Below, in pieces: positions 7,648-15,409 of a stretch of DNA of 64,000 nucleotides. How positions within the stretch are numbered: position 1 is the first letter of the stretch; each line of letters starts with the position of its first letter. The position numbers were made by a program, and so were the translations under genes. The notes below the pieces were generated by a model. The model saw nothing but the letters and a program-made list of their open reading frames with translations. It did no database searches and had not been told where the DNA came from. The stretch lies in the NCBI GenBank assembly GCA_017519305.1, contig JAFWSN010000002.1:62001-126000 (forward strand). Direction: 5' to 3'. This stretch comes from Candidatus Saccharimonadota bacterium (GTDB taxonomy: Bacteria > Patescibacteriota > Saccharimonadia > Saccharimonadales > Saccharimonadaceae).

Positions 7648-9291
7648 TTACATTTTTTGCAAGGTTTGGAGCTCTTTAAGTACCTCTTTATATTCGTCAC
7701 TTTCGTCGTCTAATTTTTCCAATTTTTCTGCCAGTTCAGCGCGGCGTACAGCCTTCATTTCGGCATTATAACGTTTCAAAAGTTCTTTGGCCTCTTTTTC
7801 AAGCGCCGTCACTGTCATGTCGCTCTCACCCACCCCTTCGTGATCGTGCGAAAATACCAACTCTAATTCCGCTAGGCGGCCTTCGTCTTCCGGCACTTCG
7901 CAAGGAATATTAATCGTTACGCCACCATACACCTTGAGCGCCAATAAGCTGTCTTCGAGACCTTTCAATTTCTCACTCTTCTGCTCGGTTTTCGCCGATT
8001 TATAGAATTTCCTGCCGCCAGACTCCAGCTTCTCTGCCAAACGATCACCCTTCTTACGCAAATCTTCCACGCTTACGCCCAGCTTCTCGGCCACAGTCTT
8101 CTCATACCCGGCTCGTTCCACCTCGTCCGTAATTTTACTAAGTAATTTCAGAGCTATATCCGAATATTTACGTCTACCGGCTCCGCTACTAAGATCCAGA
8201 CTCTCTTCGTATTTTTTCAAAAGCCAATCCGTTGCTGGAATTTTCTTATTCACGGCCGTCTGCCACAAAGCTGGGTCTTTCTGAATTAGCTCATCCGGGT
8301 CTTTTGCGCCGTGATAATCCGAGATAATCGAAAGATCAAGGCCTAAATCACCCGCCATTTCAATCGCACGCTCCGCTGCTTTCACACCGGCCGCGTCACC
8401 ATCATAGGCTAAGCGAATATCGGAAGTTAAGTTCGACAAAATCTTGAGATGTTGGTCAGTCATTGCTGTCCCCGAAGTCGCCACCGCTGTTTTCACGCCA
8501 GCCTGATGCGACGAAATCACGTCCATGTTTCCTTCCACAATCACCACATAACCTTCGCGACGAATTGCTTCCTTTGCCTGGGCAAGACCAAAGATAAAAC
8601 GGCTCTTATTAAAAAGCAAAGTATCCGACGTGTTCAAATATTTTGGCTCACTTTTATCTAGTACGCGCGCCGTAAAGCCAATTACATTTCCAACGTTGTC
8701 AATGAACGGCACCATCATACGGCCACGGAACATATCCTTGTCATACTGGTTTAGAAGCCCTGCTGTTCTGAGCTCCGCCACTGAAAAACCACGCTTCATT
8801 AAAACTTGCTTCAAAGCCGTACCGGTTTCTGGTGAATAACCAATCTTAAATTCTTCCACCGTCCTGCGATTCAAATTGCGACGATAAAACACATAGTCAC
8901 AAACCTTGCGGCTTTTCATCATGCAAGCTTGATAATATTTGGTTGCAAGCGCCAAAGCCTCACGCGCGCGAGCTTTTCGCTTTGAAACTTCCGCATCACC
9001 ACCCTGATAACGTGACAAATCCACGCCGGCCTGCGCCGCCAACTTTTCAATCGCCTCACGGAAAGTAATCCCCTCAACCTCCATCACAAAAGTAAAAATG
9101 TCACCGCCTTTGTTGGCCGAAAAATCGTGCCAAATTCCCTTTTCCGGTGACACCATAAACGAAGGAGTCTTATCGACACCCCAAGGCGAACGCCCTTTTA
9201 ATGATCTTCCTGCGCGCTTCAACTCTATATATTGCCCAACCACATCTTCAACGGGAAGGCGCGCTTTTATCTCCTCCTTCGCATCGTTCAT
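7648..9291 (-). CDS. dnaG: DNA primase DnaG, zinc ligands absent
   Basis: Makes RNA primers at the replication fork. The TOPRIM core is intact, with EGNMD at 253-257 and DGD at 297-299. The N-terminal CHC2-like domain is recognisable ([21 protein letters not shown]), but the four positions that carry Cys, His, Cys and Cys in bacterial DnaG read Ser35, Gly38, Asp56 and Ala59. The fold is therefore kept without its zinc site. At 547 residues it is slightly shorter than the usual 580-600, and the C-terminal helicase-interaction region is charged and helical. The start at 9291 lies 6 nt from a TGA-TATACT box. Confidence 0.95.
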   Translation of the reverse strand: MNDAKEEIKARLPVEDVVGQYIELKRAGRSLKGRSPWGVDKTPSFMVSPEKGIWHDFSANKGGDIFTFVMEVEGITFREAIEKLAAQAGVDLSRYQGGDAEVSKRKARAREALALATKYYQACMMKSRKVCDYVFYRRNLNRRTVEEFKIGYSPETGTALKQVLMKRGFSVAELRTAGLLNQYDKDMFRGRMMVPFIDNVGNVIGFTARVLDKSEPKYLNTSDTLLFNKSRFIFGLAQAKEAIRREGYVVIVEGNMDVISSHQAGVKTAVATSGTAMTDQHLKILSNLTSDIRLAYDGDAAGVKAAERAIEMAGDLGLDLSIISDYHGAKDPDELIQKDPALWQTAVNKKIPATDWLLKKYEESLDLSSGAGRRKYSDIALKLLSKITDEVERAGYEKTVAEKLGVSVEDLRKKGDRLAEKLESGGRKFYKSAKTEQKSEKLKGLEDSLLALKVYGGVTINIPCEVPEDEGRLAELELVFSHDHEGVGESDMTVTALEKEAKELLKRYNAEMKAVRRAELAEKLEKLDDESDEYKEVLKELQTLQKM

Positions 9292-9344
9292 ATCTATAGT
9301 ATATCACACGCCAAAACCCCAGAATCTGTGTTATAATCAAGCTT
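9292..9344. promoter_or_regulatory. Divergent leaderless promoters: dnaG and a membrane-anchored protein
   Basis: Minus-strand TGA-TATACT (hexamer 9298-9303) is 6 nt from the dnaG ATG. Plus-strand TGT-TATAAT (9332-9337) is 7 nt from the ATG at 9345. Neither gene has a Shine-Dalgarno site. Confidence 0.6.
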
Positions 9345-9953
9345 ATGGATAACCAAGCATATCTAGATCAACTTGCGGCGTCTAACCGCCCAACAAAACC
9401 TAGCAAATTTTTCGAGCTTTCCTCGTCTAAAATTTTTAAATTCCTTGCTGCAGCAATTGGTTTATTTATCTTACTTCTTATCTTTGGCAACGTCATGTCC
9501 GGTATCAAAAATGGCAAACGCCAAGAGTTAATTGATTTCAAGGCCCATCTAGACGGCATCAATAGAACTATTGACAGGTACCAAGGTGCGCTCAAATCTT
9601 CATCTCTTCGCTCTCATTCTGCTTCACTCTTTACTATTATTTCTACTACCGCCGACGCAACACAAACCTTCATCGACGCAAACTACAAGCCAGACAAAGA
9701 CACTAAACCTTCTGATTCCGAAGGAAAACTCGCCGACGAACGCGACGCCGACCTTTACAATGCTAAAATCAACGGTCTACTAGATCGTACGTACGCTCGC
9801 AAATTCGCCTATGAAATTTCCGTTCTTATGTCGGACGAATCCAAGCTCGTCAAGCAATTTGATGACGCTGCCTTTAAGAGTGCGATTCAAAGCTCATACA
9901 ACAGCCTTTCAGTCCTCAAAGATTCATTCACTTCTTTCTCCGAAGCAAAATAG
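9345..9953 (+). CDS. Hypothetical single-pass membrane protein
   Basis: I do not recognise this 202-residue protein. It has a short cytoplasmic N-terminus, one membrane helix around residues 32-51 (FKFLAAAIGLFILLLIFGNV), and a mostly helical, polar extracytoplasmic domain rich in Ser, Lys and Asp. There are no cysteines and no lipobox. It is leaderless and ends immediately before the mscL promoter; the stop at 9951 almost touches that -10. Confidence 0.7.
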   Translation: MDNQAYLDQLAASNRPTKPSKFFELSSSKIFKFLAAAIGLFILLLIFGNVMSGIKNGKRQELIDFKAHLDGINRTIDRYQGALKSSSLRSHSASLFTIISTTADATQTFIDANYKPDKDTKPSDSEGKLADERDADLYNAKINGLLDRTYARKFAYEISVLMSDESKLVKQFDDAAFKSAIQSSYNSLSVLKDSFTSFSEAK

Positions 9954-9979
9954 TGCTATAATTTGGGAAAAGGAGTTTT
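9954..9979 (+). promoter_or_regulatory. mscL promoter and Shine-Dalgarno site
   Basis: TGC-TATAAT with the hexamer at 9957-9962, directly after the preceding stop, then AAAAGGAG (9967-9974) 5 nt before the ATG. The leader is about 11 nt, so this gene uses a Shine-Dalgarno site rather than leaderless initiation. Confidence 0.6.
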
Positions 9980-10432
9980 ATGGCAAAAGCAAAAGACAGT
10001 ATTAAAAAAATCTCCGGCAAATCCAAAGGTTTTCGTAAGGAATTTGTCGAATTTATCAACCGTGGTAGCGTGATGGATCTCGCCGTAGGTATCATCATTG
10101 GTTCCGCCTTCACCGCTATCGTTAACTCACTCGTCAACGACATCGTGATGCCACTCGTATCACTCGTCGGTGGTGGTTTTGATTTCACTTCCCTTTCCGT
10201 GCAAATCGGTGACGCCACTCTCACCTATGGCAACTTCATTCAGAACGTTGTCAACTTCCTTATTGTTGCCTTCGTGGTCTTCATCATGATCAAGGCTTTG
10301 AACGCTCTCCGCGCCCGCGCTGAGAAGCTCAAAAAGAAAGAGGAAGAAGAAGCTGCTGCCGAAGAGCAAAAAGCAGAAGACGAAACCGTCAAACTTCTCC
10401 GCGAGATTCGCAACGTATTAATCAAGAAATAA
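9980..10432 (+). CDS. mscL: Large-conductance mechanosensitive channel
   Basis: A 150-residue inner-membrane protein that opens on membrane tension to release solutes after hypo-osmotic shock. The N-terminal amphipathic segment and first helix (FINRGSVMDLAVGIIIGSAFTAIVNSLVND) and the second helix (FLIVAFVVFIMIKALN) fit MscL. A charged Lys/Glu-rich tail ends in LLREIRNVLIKK, the usual C-terminal helical bundle. The length is normal. The stop codon abuts the stop of the convergent YjbR-like gene with no space between. Confidence 0.95.
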   Translation: MAKAKDSIKKISGKSKGFRKEFVEFINRGSVMDLAVGIIIGSAFTAIVNSLVNDIVMPLVSLVGGGFDFTSLSVQIGDATLTYGNFIQNVVNFLIVAFVVFIMIKALNALRARAEKLKKKEEEEAAAEEQKAEDETVKLLREIRNVLIKK

Positions 10433-10729
10433 TTATTCTTGAGATTTGCTCAAGTTATAGCTCAAGCGAACGAGGTCATCGACCTCGTTTTCTTGTAGCT
10501 GGCCGCTCATTACAATTTCAATTCCCCCACGCCCAAAGTAGCGTGATTCCATCACAGACTCATATTTCTCTCTTAAGAATTTGCAAAGCTTTTCGTCTGA
10601 ACGCACTTCCACTGTATTTTTATTCACAACTAAAAATGCTCTGCCGTCCACCAAATATAGCTCGCGTTCCTCTTCTTTTTTATACTCAAACTCACCAATA
10701 CCACTTACTTTAGAAACGTCGTATACCAT
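10433..10729 (-). CDS. YjbR/MmcQ-like small protein
   Basis: A 98-residue protein whose C-terminal half (RYFGRGGIEIVMSG, then ENEVDDLVRLSYNLS) resembles the end of the MmcQ/YjbR (DUF419) family, which has a CyaY-like fold of unknown biochemical role. Its start lies inside the 3' end of orn (25-nt overlap), so translation is probably coupled to that gene. The resemblance is by pattern and the family is short and variable. Confidence 0.55.
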   Translation of the reverse strand: MVYDVSKVSGIGEFEYKKEEERELYLVDGRAFLVVNKNTVEVRSDEKLCKFLREKYESVMESRYFGRGGIEIVMSGQLQENEVDDLVRLSYNLSKSQE

Positions 10730-11229
10730 TTCAGCTCCTCAATTGAACCATTAATATCATCAAGTGCACGATGCATGTCGCGTTTCACAAATTTCTTGCC
10801 AAGGGCATTTTCAAAATAAACCTTCCATGCCGACACATCAAGCATACGATAGTGCAATTTCTCTGCCACCTTTGGCCATTCCTTGTCGATAAACTTGCGA
10901 TCTTGATGAATCGAATTACCAGCTAGATATACTTCTGCGCCAAAATTATCTTCAATAAATTTCAAAACTTCTTTCTCAACCTCTGCGCTTTCCTTGCCGC
11001 TAGCGTTCTGAGCAATCAAAGCATCACGTGACTCGGAATTCTTCTCCCAGAATTCACCCACCATACGTTCCTTCATTAATTCTTCTGGCACTTTCACTAC
11101 AGCTTCAAACTGCGCAATCTCATTAAACTCAAAATCTGTCGCAATTGCAGCTACTTCAATGATTCTATCCTTTTCCGGCGACAAACCGGTCATCTCTAGA
11201 TCCACCCACAAAAGTTTAGCTTTTTTCAT
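10705..11229 (-). CDS. orn: Oligoribonuclease
   Basis: A 3'-5' exonuclease of the DEDDh class that degrades 2-5 nt RNA oligomers, including the linear products of cyclic dinucleotide breakdown. Motifs seen: WVDLEMTGL (Exo I, Asp and Glu), AGNSIHQDRKFI (Exo II) and HRALDDINGSIEEL (Exo III with the catalytic His and Asp). The length of 174 residues is typical. The start overlaps the argS stop in TAATG, so the order argS-orn-yjbR-like forms one unit. In this genome it would complement PNPase in finishing RNA decay. Confidence 0.94.
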   Translation of the reverse strand: MKKAKLLWVDLEMTGLSPEKDRIIEVAAIATDFEFNEIAQFEAVVKVPEELMKERMVGEFWEKNSESRDALIAQNASGKESAEVEKEVLKFIEDNFGAEVYLAGNSIHQDRKFIDKEWPKVAEKLHYRMLDVSAWKVYFENALGKKFVKRDMHRALDDINGSIEELKWYTTFLK

Positions 11230-12875
11230 TACATCTCCTCCGGCACTATCATGCCTAATAAGTTCAAACCGTGTAGCATTGTTTTGTAATAGCTAGTCGT
11301 AATTTTAGCCCTACTTGCTTCAGCTTCACTGCCAACCACTGGACAGCTTTCATAAAAACGCGAGAATTCTTGAGCCAATTCATAAAGGTATGAGCAAATT
11401 TTGTGTGGGGCCATCTCTGTTACAGCCTCCGCTAAAACGTCTTTGTATTGAATAACTTTTTTGATCAAATTGCGTTCTGGGTCTTCCAGCTCGGCAGCCC
11501 AAGTACCATCAACGTTTTGCACTTTTTCCAAAACCTTCTTTGCCCTTAAAGCTGCATACAGTAAATACGGGCCCGAATTACCAGTCATTTTGACCGATTC
11601 TTCCGGTTCAAAAATGATATCGCCACCCATTTTATATTTCAAAAAGGCATACTTCGTCGCACCCAATACAATCTTCTCATCTTCGGAGTTGTACTCAGAC
11701 TTTAACTCATCGCCAATCATATTCAACACGTCCACCGCCTTCAAGAAGTTCCCTTTTCTAGACGACATCTTCACGCTACCAGCTAGTTTTACCTGGCCAT
11801 GCGTCAAATGCGTCGTACGTTCCGGAAGCTCTGGATTCATTTCACTAACAGATGCTAGTACAATCTTCATATAATCGATAATGTCATTTCCGGTAATCAC
11901 TACTGACTTATCGAAACGATAGTCATCCCACTTGGTATAAATTAGGCCCACATCCTTAGCTTCATAAGTTGGCAAACCTTCTTTATTGATAAATACACGT
12001 GTATGAAGGCCAATTTTCTCGTCGCCACGGTAGACTACAGCTCCGTCGCTCATCTCATAAACACCCTGTTCTAGGCCCTTCTTGACCTCGGCAAGACCAC
12101 GCTTCGCCACAGTAGATTCTGGATAATACTTATCAAACTTCACGCCAATGCGCTGATAGAAATCTTCAAAATAGCGATATGACAATTCTCTGCCCTGCCA
12201 ATACATCTTGGCTAGATCAGAATCGTGCAAATCGTTCTCGGCAATCTCATAAACTTTTTTATTAATATCAACAATCTCTGCCTGTGCAGCTTCATCTTCT
12301 TCGTAAGCCCTGGTACCCTCAACGTATTTTGCTGCCACATCTTCAATCGTGAACTCTCTCATATCGGATTTCATAAGCGCCCACATCGTTTTCCCGACGT
12401 GGAGACCTACATCACCACCAAAATTTGCCCTAATTACCTTAGCGCCAGCATACTCAAAAAGACGTGCAATTGAATCACCAACGATCGAAGTATAAAGATG
12501 CCCTACGTGAAGAACCTTGAATGGGTTCGGATCAGAAAACTCGCAAATCACCGTCTTACCGGCATACGCATCACTAGCAACACTTGAATCAAAATCATTA
12601 CAGATGTTATCGATTTTCCCCATAAAATACGCATCAGACAAGGTAAAATTCAAGAAACCAGGACCAGCGATTTCTACCTTAATATCATCAAATTCTTGTG
12701 AAATAAGTTCGGCAACTTCACGCGGATTACGCTTTAAAATACCAGCCAATTTCATCGCGATATTAGATGAAAAATCAGCCCCCGTATTCTTTGGCGCAGG
12801 CGTAATTTCTGGCTCAAAATCCACATCAAAAAGCTTTTTGATAGCGTTTTTTATCTTAAAACTTAGTTCATTCAT
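11229..12875 (-). CDS. argS: Arginyl-tRNA synthetase
   Basis: Class I synthetase charging tRNA-Arg. The signature NPFKVLHVGHLYTS is the HIGH motif and KMSSRKGNFL stands for KMSKS. The N-terminal additional domain is short and the C-terminal DALR anticodon-binding domain is present (LLYAALRAKKVLEKV onward). The ATG at 12875 is chosen over the upstream in-frame GTG/ATG candidates because it begins the conserved MNELSFKIKNA and lies 7 nt from a TGG-TAGAAT box. The protein is 548 residues. Two tRNA-Arg genes lie elsewhere in the window. Confidence 0.95.
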   Translation of the reverse strand: MNELSFKIKNAIKKLFDVDFEPEITPAPKNTGADFSSNIAMKLAGILKRNPREVAELISQEFDDIKVEIAGPGFLNFTLSDAYFMGKIDNICNDFDSSVASDAYAGKTVICEFSDPNPFKVLHVGHLYTSIVGDSIARLFEYAGAKVIRANFGGDVGLHVGKTMWALMKSDMREFTIEDVAAKYVEGTRAYEEDEAAQAEIVDINKKVYEIAENDLHDSDLAKMYWQGRELSYRYFEDFYQRIGVKFDKYYPESTVAKRGLAEVKKGLEQGVYEMSDGAVVYRGDEKIGLHTRVFINKEGLPTYEAKDVGLIYTKWDDYRFDKSVVITGNDIIDYMKIVLASVSEMNPELPERTTHLTHGQVKLAGSVKMSSRKGNFLKAVDVLNMIGDELKSEYNSEDEKIVLGATKYAFLKYKMGGDIIFEPEESVKMTGNSGPYLLYAALRAKKVLEKVQNVDGTWAAELEDPERNLIKKVIQYKDVLAEAVTEMAPHKICSYLYELAQEFSRFYESCPVVGSEAEASRAKITTSYYKTMLHGLNLLGMIVPEEM

Positions 12876-12882
12876 TAAAAAT

Positions 12883-12891
12883 ATTCTACCA
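12883..12891 (-). promoter_or_regulatory. Leaderless promoter of argS
   Basis: Minus-strand TGG-TAGAAT (hexamer 12883-12888) lies 7 nt from the argS ATG. Confidence 0.55.
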
Positions 12892-12906
12892 CAAAAGCGA
12901 GAAACG

Positions 12907-12954
12907 TGATACAATAGGAAAATCCCGCTCATTACGGCACGTGTATAATGAGCG
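12907..12954 (+). promoter_or_regulatory. Promoter region with a perfect 9-bp inverted repeat
   Basis: TGA-TACAAT (hexamer 12910-12915) is a candidate -10. Downstream, CGCTCATTA (12926-12934) is perfectly repeated inverted as TAATGAGCG (12946-12954). A second -10-like TATAAT at 12944-12949 lies partly in the right arm. The repeat could be an operator over the second promoter or a hairpin in RNA from the first. Confidence 0.45.
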
Positions 12955-12983
12955 TTCAATATATACCAGGAGGTAAGTACATT

Positions 12984-13154
12984 ATGAAAATCAGAAGAAC
13001 AGCAGATGTCAAAACCAACCCAAATGCCGCTCGCAGTAGACGCCAGGCTAAAAAAGAGATTAAAAAGTTTCTTGTAACCGGCAAATTCAACGACGACGAT
13101 GGCGACACTTCTGCTCCAACTCTCGAGCTCAAAGAGCTCGAAAATACCGCATAA
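12984..13154 (+). CDS. Hypothetical small basic protein
   Basis: A 56-residue protein that I do not recognise. The N-terminal two thirds are strongly basic (KIRRTADVK, ARSRRQAKKEIKK) and the end is acidic. The start at 12984 is set by a clear GGAGGT site ending 8 nt upstream; the in-frame ATG at 12948 lies inside the inverted repeat and has no such site. The charge pattern would suit nucleic-acid binding, but that is inference. It is a single-gene unit with a terminator and stands divergent from argS. Confidence 0.65.
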   Translation: MKIRRTADVKTNPNAARSRRQAKKEIKKFLVTGKFNDDDGDTSAPTLELKELENTA

Positions 13155-13194
13155 TGCAAACTCGCTAGCTTTTGTCTAGCCTGTCCTCCATTAA

Positions 13195-13224
13195 GGGTGG
13201 AATCGTAAGATTCCGCCCATTTTT
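13195..13224 (+). terminator. Terminator after the small basic protein gene
   Basis: GGGTGGAATC (13195-13204), GTAA loop, GATTCCGCCC (13209-13218), followed by ATTTTTATT. The stem is about 10 bp. Confidence 0.85.
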
Positions 13225-13229
13225 ATTGC

Positions 13230-13853
13230 CTAAATTTCTGTACTTTGGTTTGGTTCTAATACCACAAGCTTAGCGCCAATCTCGTCACACGCCTTACCGA
13301 GCCAATTATTATTGAATGTTTTACCAAGACCAGATAAAACCGCATCGTGAATTGGAACCACTACTTCTGGACGAGCTTTCTTTGCAAAGTCCATCGATTC
13401 CGAAACCTTATTCCACGGACTCGCAATCGGCACAAGCAATACGCGAGCCCGTATCTCTGGTAAATCAAACGAGTCGCCAGGATTCACGATAGCATCATCT
13501 ACTACTACGCCAATATTCTCGCATGGTACTTGCCCAGGAACAATACAAGCATGGTCTTTGCCAAAGAATTCCAACTTAAATTCGCCAACATTATACGAGT
13601 CACCAGCTTTTACGAATGTTGCCCCATCCACAGCATTATCAGAAGTTGTAAAAATCTGCGCATTAGGATTATCCTGCAAGATCTTCGCCAGTACTTCCGG
13701 CTGATAATGATCACCGTGCTTATGTGTCAAAACCACCGCCACTACGTTCTGAAGAGCCGGTAACTTCTCCGCAAATTCCACCGGATCGAACACCAAGGTT
13801 TGACCATTTTTTTCAATAGAGACCCCCGAGTGTTCAAATTTCGTAATTTTCAT
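13230..13853 (-). CDS. Metallo-beta-lactamase-fold hydrolase
   Basis: A 207-residue MBL-fold protein with the metal motif LTHKHGDH near residue 43 and further ligands probably at DH (FFGKDHACI), NPGDSF and PIHDA. It resembles the compact UlaG-like/YycJ-distant hydrolases that act on phosphoesters or lactones; the substrate is unknown. It begins 4 nt after the htrA stop and is the second gene in that unit. It is probably cytoplasmic, since no signal peptide is seen. Confidence 0.8.
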   Translation of the reverse strand: MKITKFEHSGVSIEKNGQTLVFDPVEFAEKLPALQNVVAVVLTHKHGDHYQPEVLAKILQDNPNAQIFTTSDNAVDGATFVKAGDSYNVGEFKLEFFGKDHACIVPGQVPCENIGVVVDDAIVNPGDSFDLPEIRARVLLVPIASPWNKVSESMDFAKKARPEVVVPIHDAVLSGLGKTFNNNWLGKACDEIGAKLVVLEPNQSTEI

Positions 13854-13857
13854 CTTA

Positions 13858-15114
13858 TTAATTTAGCGTTACGCTAATCTCCTTCTCTTTATATTCACTA
13901 TGGTTAGCATATTTAATCACCAAAACAACCTTGTCGCCTCTCCCCTTTTTGTTGATTACTTTTTTGATGGTATCAGTAGAGGTTATTTCGACACCGTCAA
14001 TCGAAACAATGATATTGCCAATCTCTAACTCAGATTTTTCGGCGTTACTATTTGCGGCAATTGCTGAAACGTAAAAACCACTTGGCAACTTGTAATTGGC
14101 TATAGCGCCAGAGTTAGTCATATATCCCTCAATGCCAAGAGAAATTCCTTCATCATCTTCACCGCTAATCAATTTCTCAATAATTGGTGTAATGACTGAC
14201 ATCGGGATAGCAAAACCCATGCCTTCAACGCTGCTGCTAGAGCTAGAGCCATCTGATGAATATTTCACTGCATTAATACCAACTACTTCACCTCTGCTAT
14301 TAAGGAGAGCGCCACCGCTATTGCCGCCGTTAATAGCAGCATCAGTCTGGATCATGTCCTGTACATAAGTATCAGTCGTAACTTCCCTGTTCAAAGCACT
14401 CACGACACCAGTAGTAACCGATTGGCCATAGCCTAAAGCATTGCCGATTGCGATCACGCCGTTCCCTACTTTTAGTTCATCGCTATTACCAATCGTAGCC
14501 AACTTGATTGCTGACAAAGTTTCAGCACTTAAGCTATTGCGATCAACGGCAACAATTGCCACGTCTTTCCACTCAGACACACCTCTCACAACTGCGTCAT
14601 GGCTGCTCTCATCAATAAAGCTTACCGACAATTCATCGGCACCCTCAACAACGTGATAGTTGGTCAAAATGTAGATATTTTCACCATCTTCAGAAACAAT
14701 TACGCCAGAACCAGCCCCCTCAGCAACATAACTGCTGCTACCATAGAAGATATAACCGAATCTACCAGAATTAATCACCGTTTTGCTAGTAATCGCAACG
14801 ATCGACGGCATCACTGCATCGACAACATCAGAAACATCAGTTACGTAAACACCATCAGACTTTACTGCCACCGATTCGGTACGCTTCAGTTCAATCTGCG
14901 AAGTATCAGACTTTGGGTTAAAAATAAAATCGAGCTTACCAGTTTGCGCTGCCCAAATTACCAAGCCCGTAGCAGCGGCAAGCAATATCAGAATAAGAAC
15001 AAATACTGCAACCTTTTTAGACTTCTTGCCTTTCTTCTTTTCGGCTGGCTTTTGGTCGTTTGTTACCGATTTTACCTCAGCCTCAACAATCTTATCTTTT
15101 TCTTCTTTTTCCAC
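13858..15114 (-). CDS. HtrA/DegP-type membrane-anchored serine protease with PDZ domain
   Basis: A 418-residue envelope protease for misfolded proteins. A charged cytoplasmic N-terminus precedes one membrane helix (KKVAVFVLILILLAAATG). The trypsin-like domain shows the triad: His in LTNYHVV, Asp in WKDVAIVAVD, Ser in INGGNSGGAL. A single C-terminal PDZ domain follows (LPSGFYVSAIAANSNA). The start is a GTG at 15114 preceded by TAGGAGGT. It has an independent promoter with a leader of roughly 65 nt. Confidence 0.93.
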   Translation of the reverse strand: MEKEEKDKIVEAEVKSVTNDQKPAEKKKGKKSKKVAVFVLILILLAAATGLVIWAAQTGKLDFIFNPKSDTSQIELKRTESVAVKSDGVYVTDVSDVVDAVMPSIVAITSKTVINSGRFGYIFYGSSSYVAEGAGSGVIVSEDGENIYILTNYHVVEGADELSVSFIDESSHDAVVRGVSEWKDVAIVAVDRNSLSAETLSAIKLATIGNSDELKVGNGVIAIGNALGYGQSVTTGVVSALNREVTTDTYVQDMIQTDAAINGGNSGGALLNSRGEVVGINAVKYSSDGSSSSSSVEGMGFAIPMSVITPIIEKLISGEDDEGISLGIEGYMTNSGAIANYKLPSGFYVSAIAANSNAEKSELEIGNIIVSIDGVEITSTDTIKKVINKKGRGDKVVLVIKYANHSEYKEKEISVTLN

Positions 15115-15188
15115 TTTAATACCTCCTACTTTTTAATACTCTTTCAAACTTAAACAGAACTTAAAACCATAAGTTTTTCTTAACTTTT

Positions 15189-15197
15189 ATAATAGCA
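15189..15197 (-). promoter_or_regulatory. htrA-like gene promoter
   Basis: Minus-strand TGC-TATTAT (hexamer 15189-15194) upstream of the GTG start at 15114. It directly abuts the terminator at 15199-15227. Confidence 0.5.
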
Positions 15198-15198
15198 C

Positions 15199-15227
15199 AA
15201 AAAAGCGAGGCCAAACCCTCGTTTTTT
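15199..15227. terminator. Terminator-like hairpin between tRNA-Gly and the htrA-like gene
   Basis: Six A, a CGAGG/CCTCG stem around CAAAC-type loop, then six T. It can stop minus-strand transcription leaving tRNA-Gly and is symmetric enough to act in both directions. Confidence 0.7.
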
Positions 15228-15237
15228 GATACATCGT

Positions 15238-15310
15238 TTTGGTGCGAGTAGAGGGAGCTAGCCTCCGCTTCGCTCCGGCTATTCGCCTTCGACGAGCGGA
15301 CCCTCGTCTC
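15238..15310 (-). repeat. Partial, interrupted copy of the tRNA-Gly 3' half
   Basis: TGGTGCGAGTAGAGGGAG, the complement of the tRNA-Gly CCA end and T-arm, occurs here at 15238-15255 and again in the real tRNA at 15313-15330. CGGACCCTCGTCTC, the rest of the T-arm and variable region, occurs at 15297-15310 and 15332-15345. In this copy about 40 bp replace a single base in the T loop. The insert holds an AGCC...GGCT hairpin with a GCTTCGC core (15260-15280). The copy cannot make a tRNA. Confidence 0.7.
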
Positions 15311-15312
15311 TG

Positions 15313-15387
15313 TGGTGCGAGTAGAGGGAGTCGGACCCTCGTCTCATCCTTGGGAAGGATACATAATAGCCGTTATACGATACTCGC
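15313..15387 (-). tRNA. tRNA-Gly (anticodon CCC)
   Basis: Cloverleaf with a GCGAGTA/TACTCGC acceptor stem, an anticodon loop TTCCCAA, a T-arm AGGGTCCGACTCCCT, discriminator A and encoded CCA. It reads GGG. A TGA-TATAAT promoter (hexamer 15398-15403) lies 10 nt upstream, just after the foldase stop codon. The 3' half is partly duplicated next door. Confidence 0.93.
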
Positions 15388-15409
15388 AGACAAACTCATT
15401 ATATCACAA

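Noticed and set aside
12876-12959. Longer argS start at 12959
   Set aside because: That extension crosses the divergent promoter region and is not conserved-looking; the ATG at 12875 fits both the leaderless promoter and the family N-terminus.
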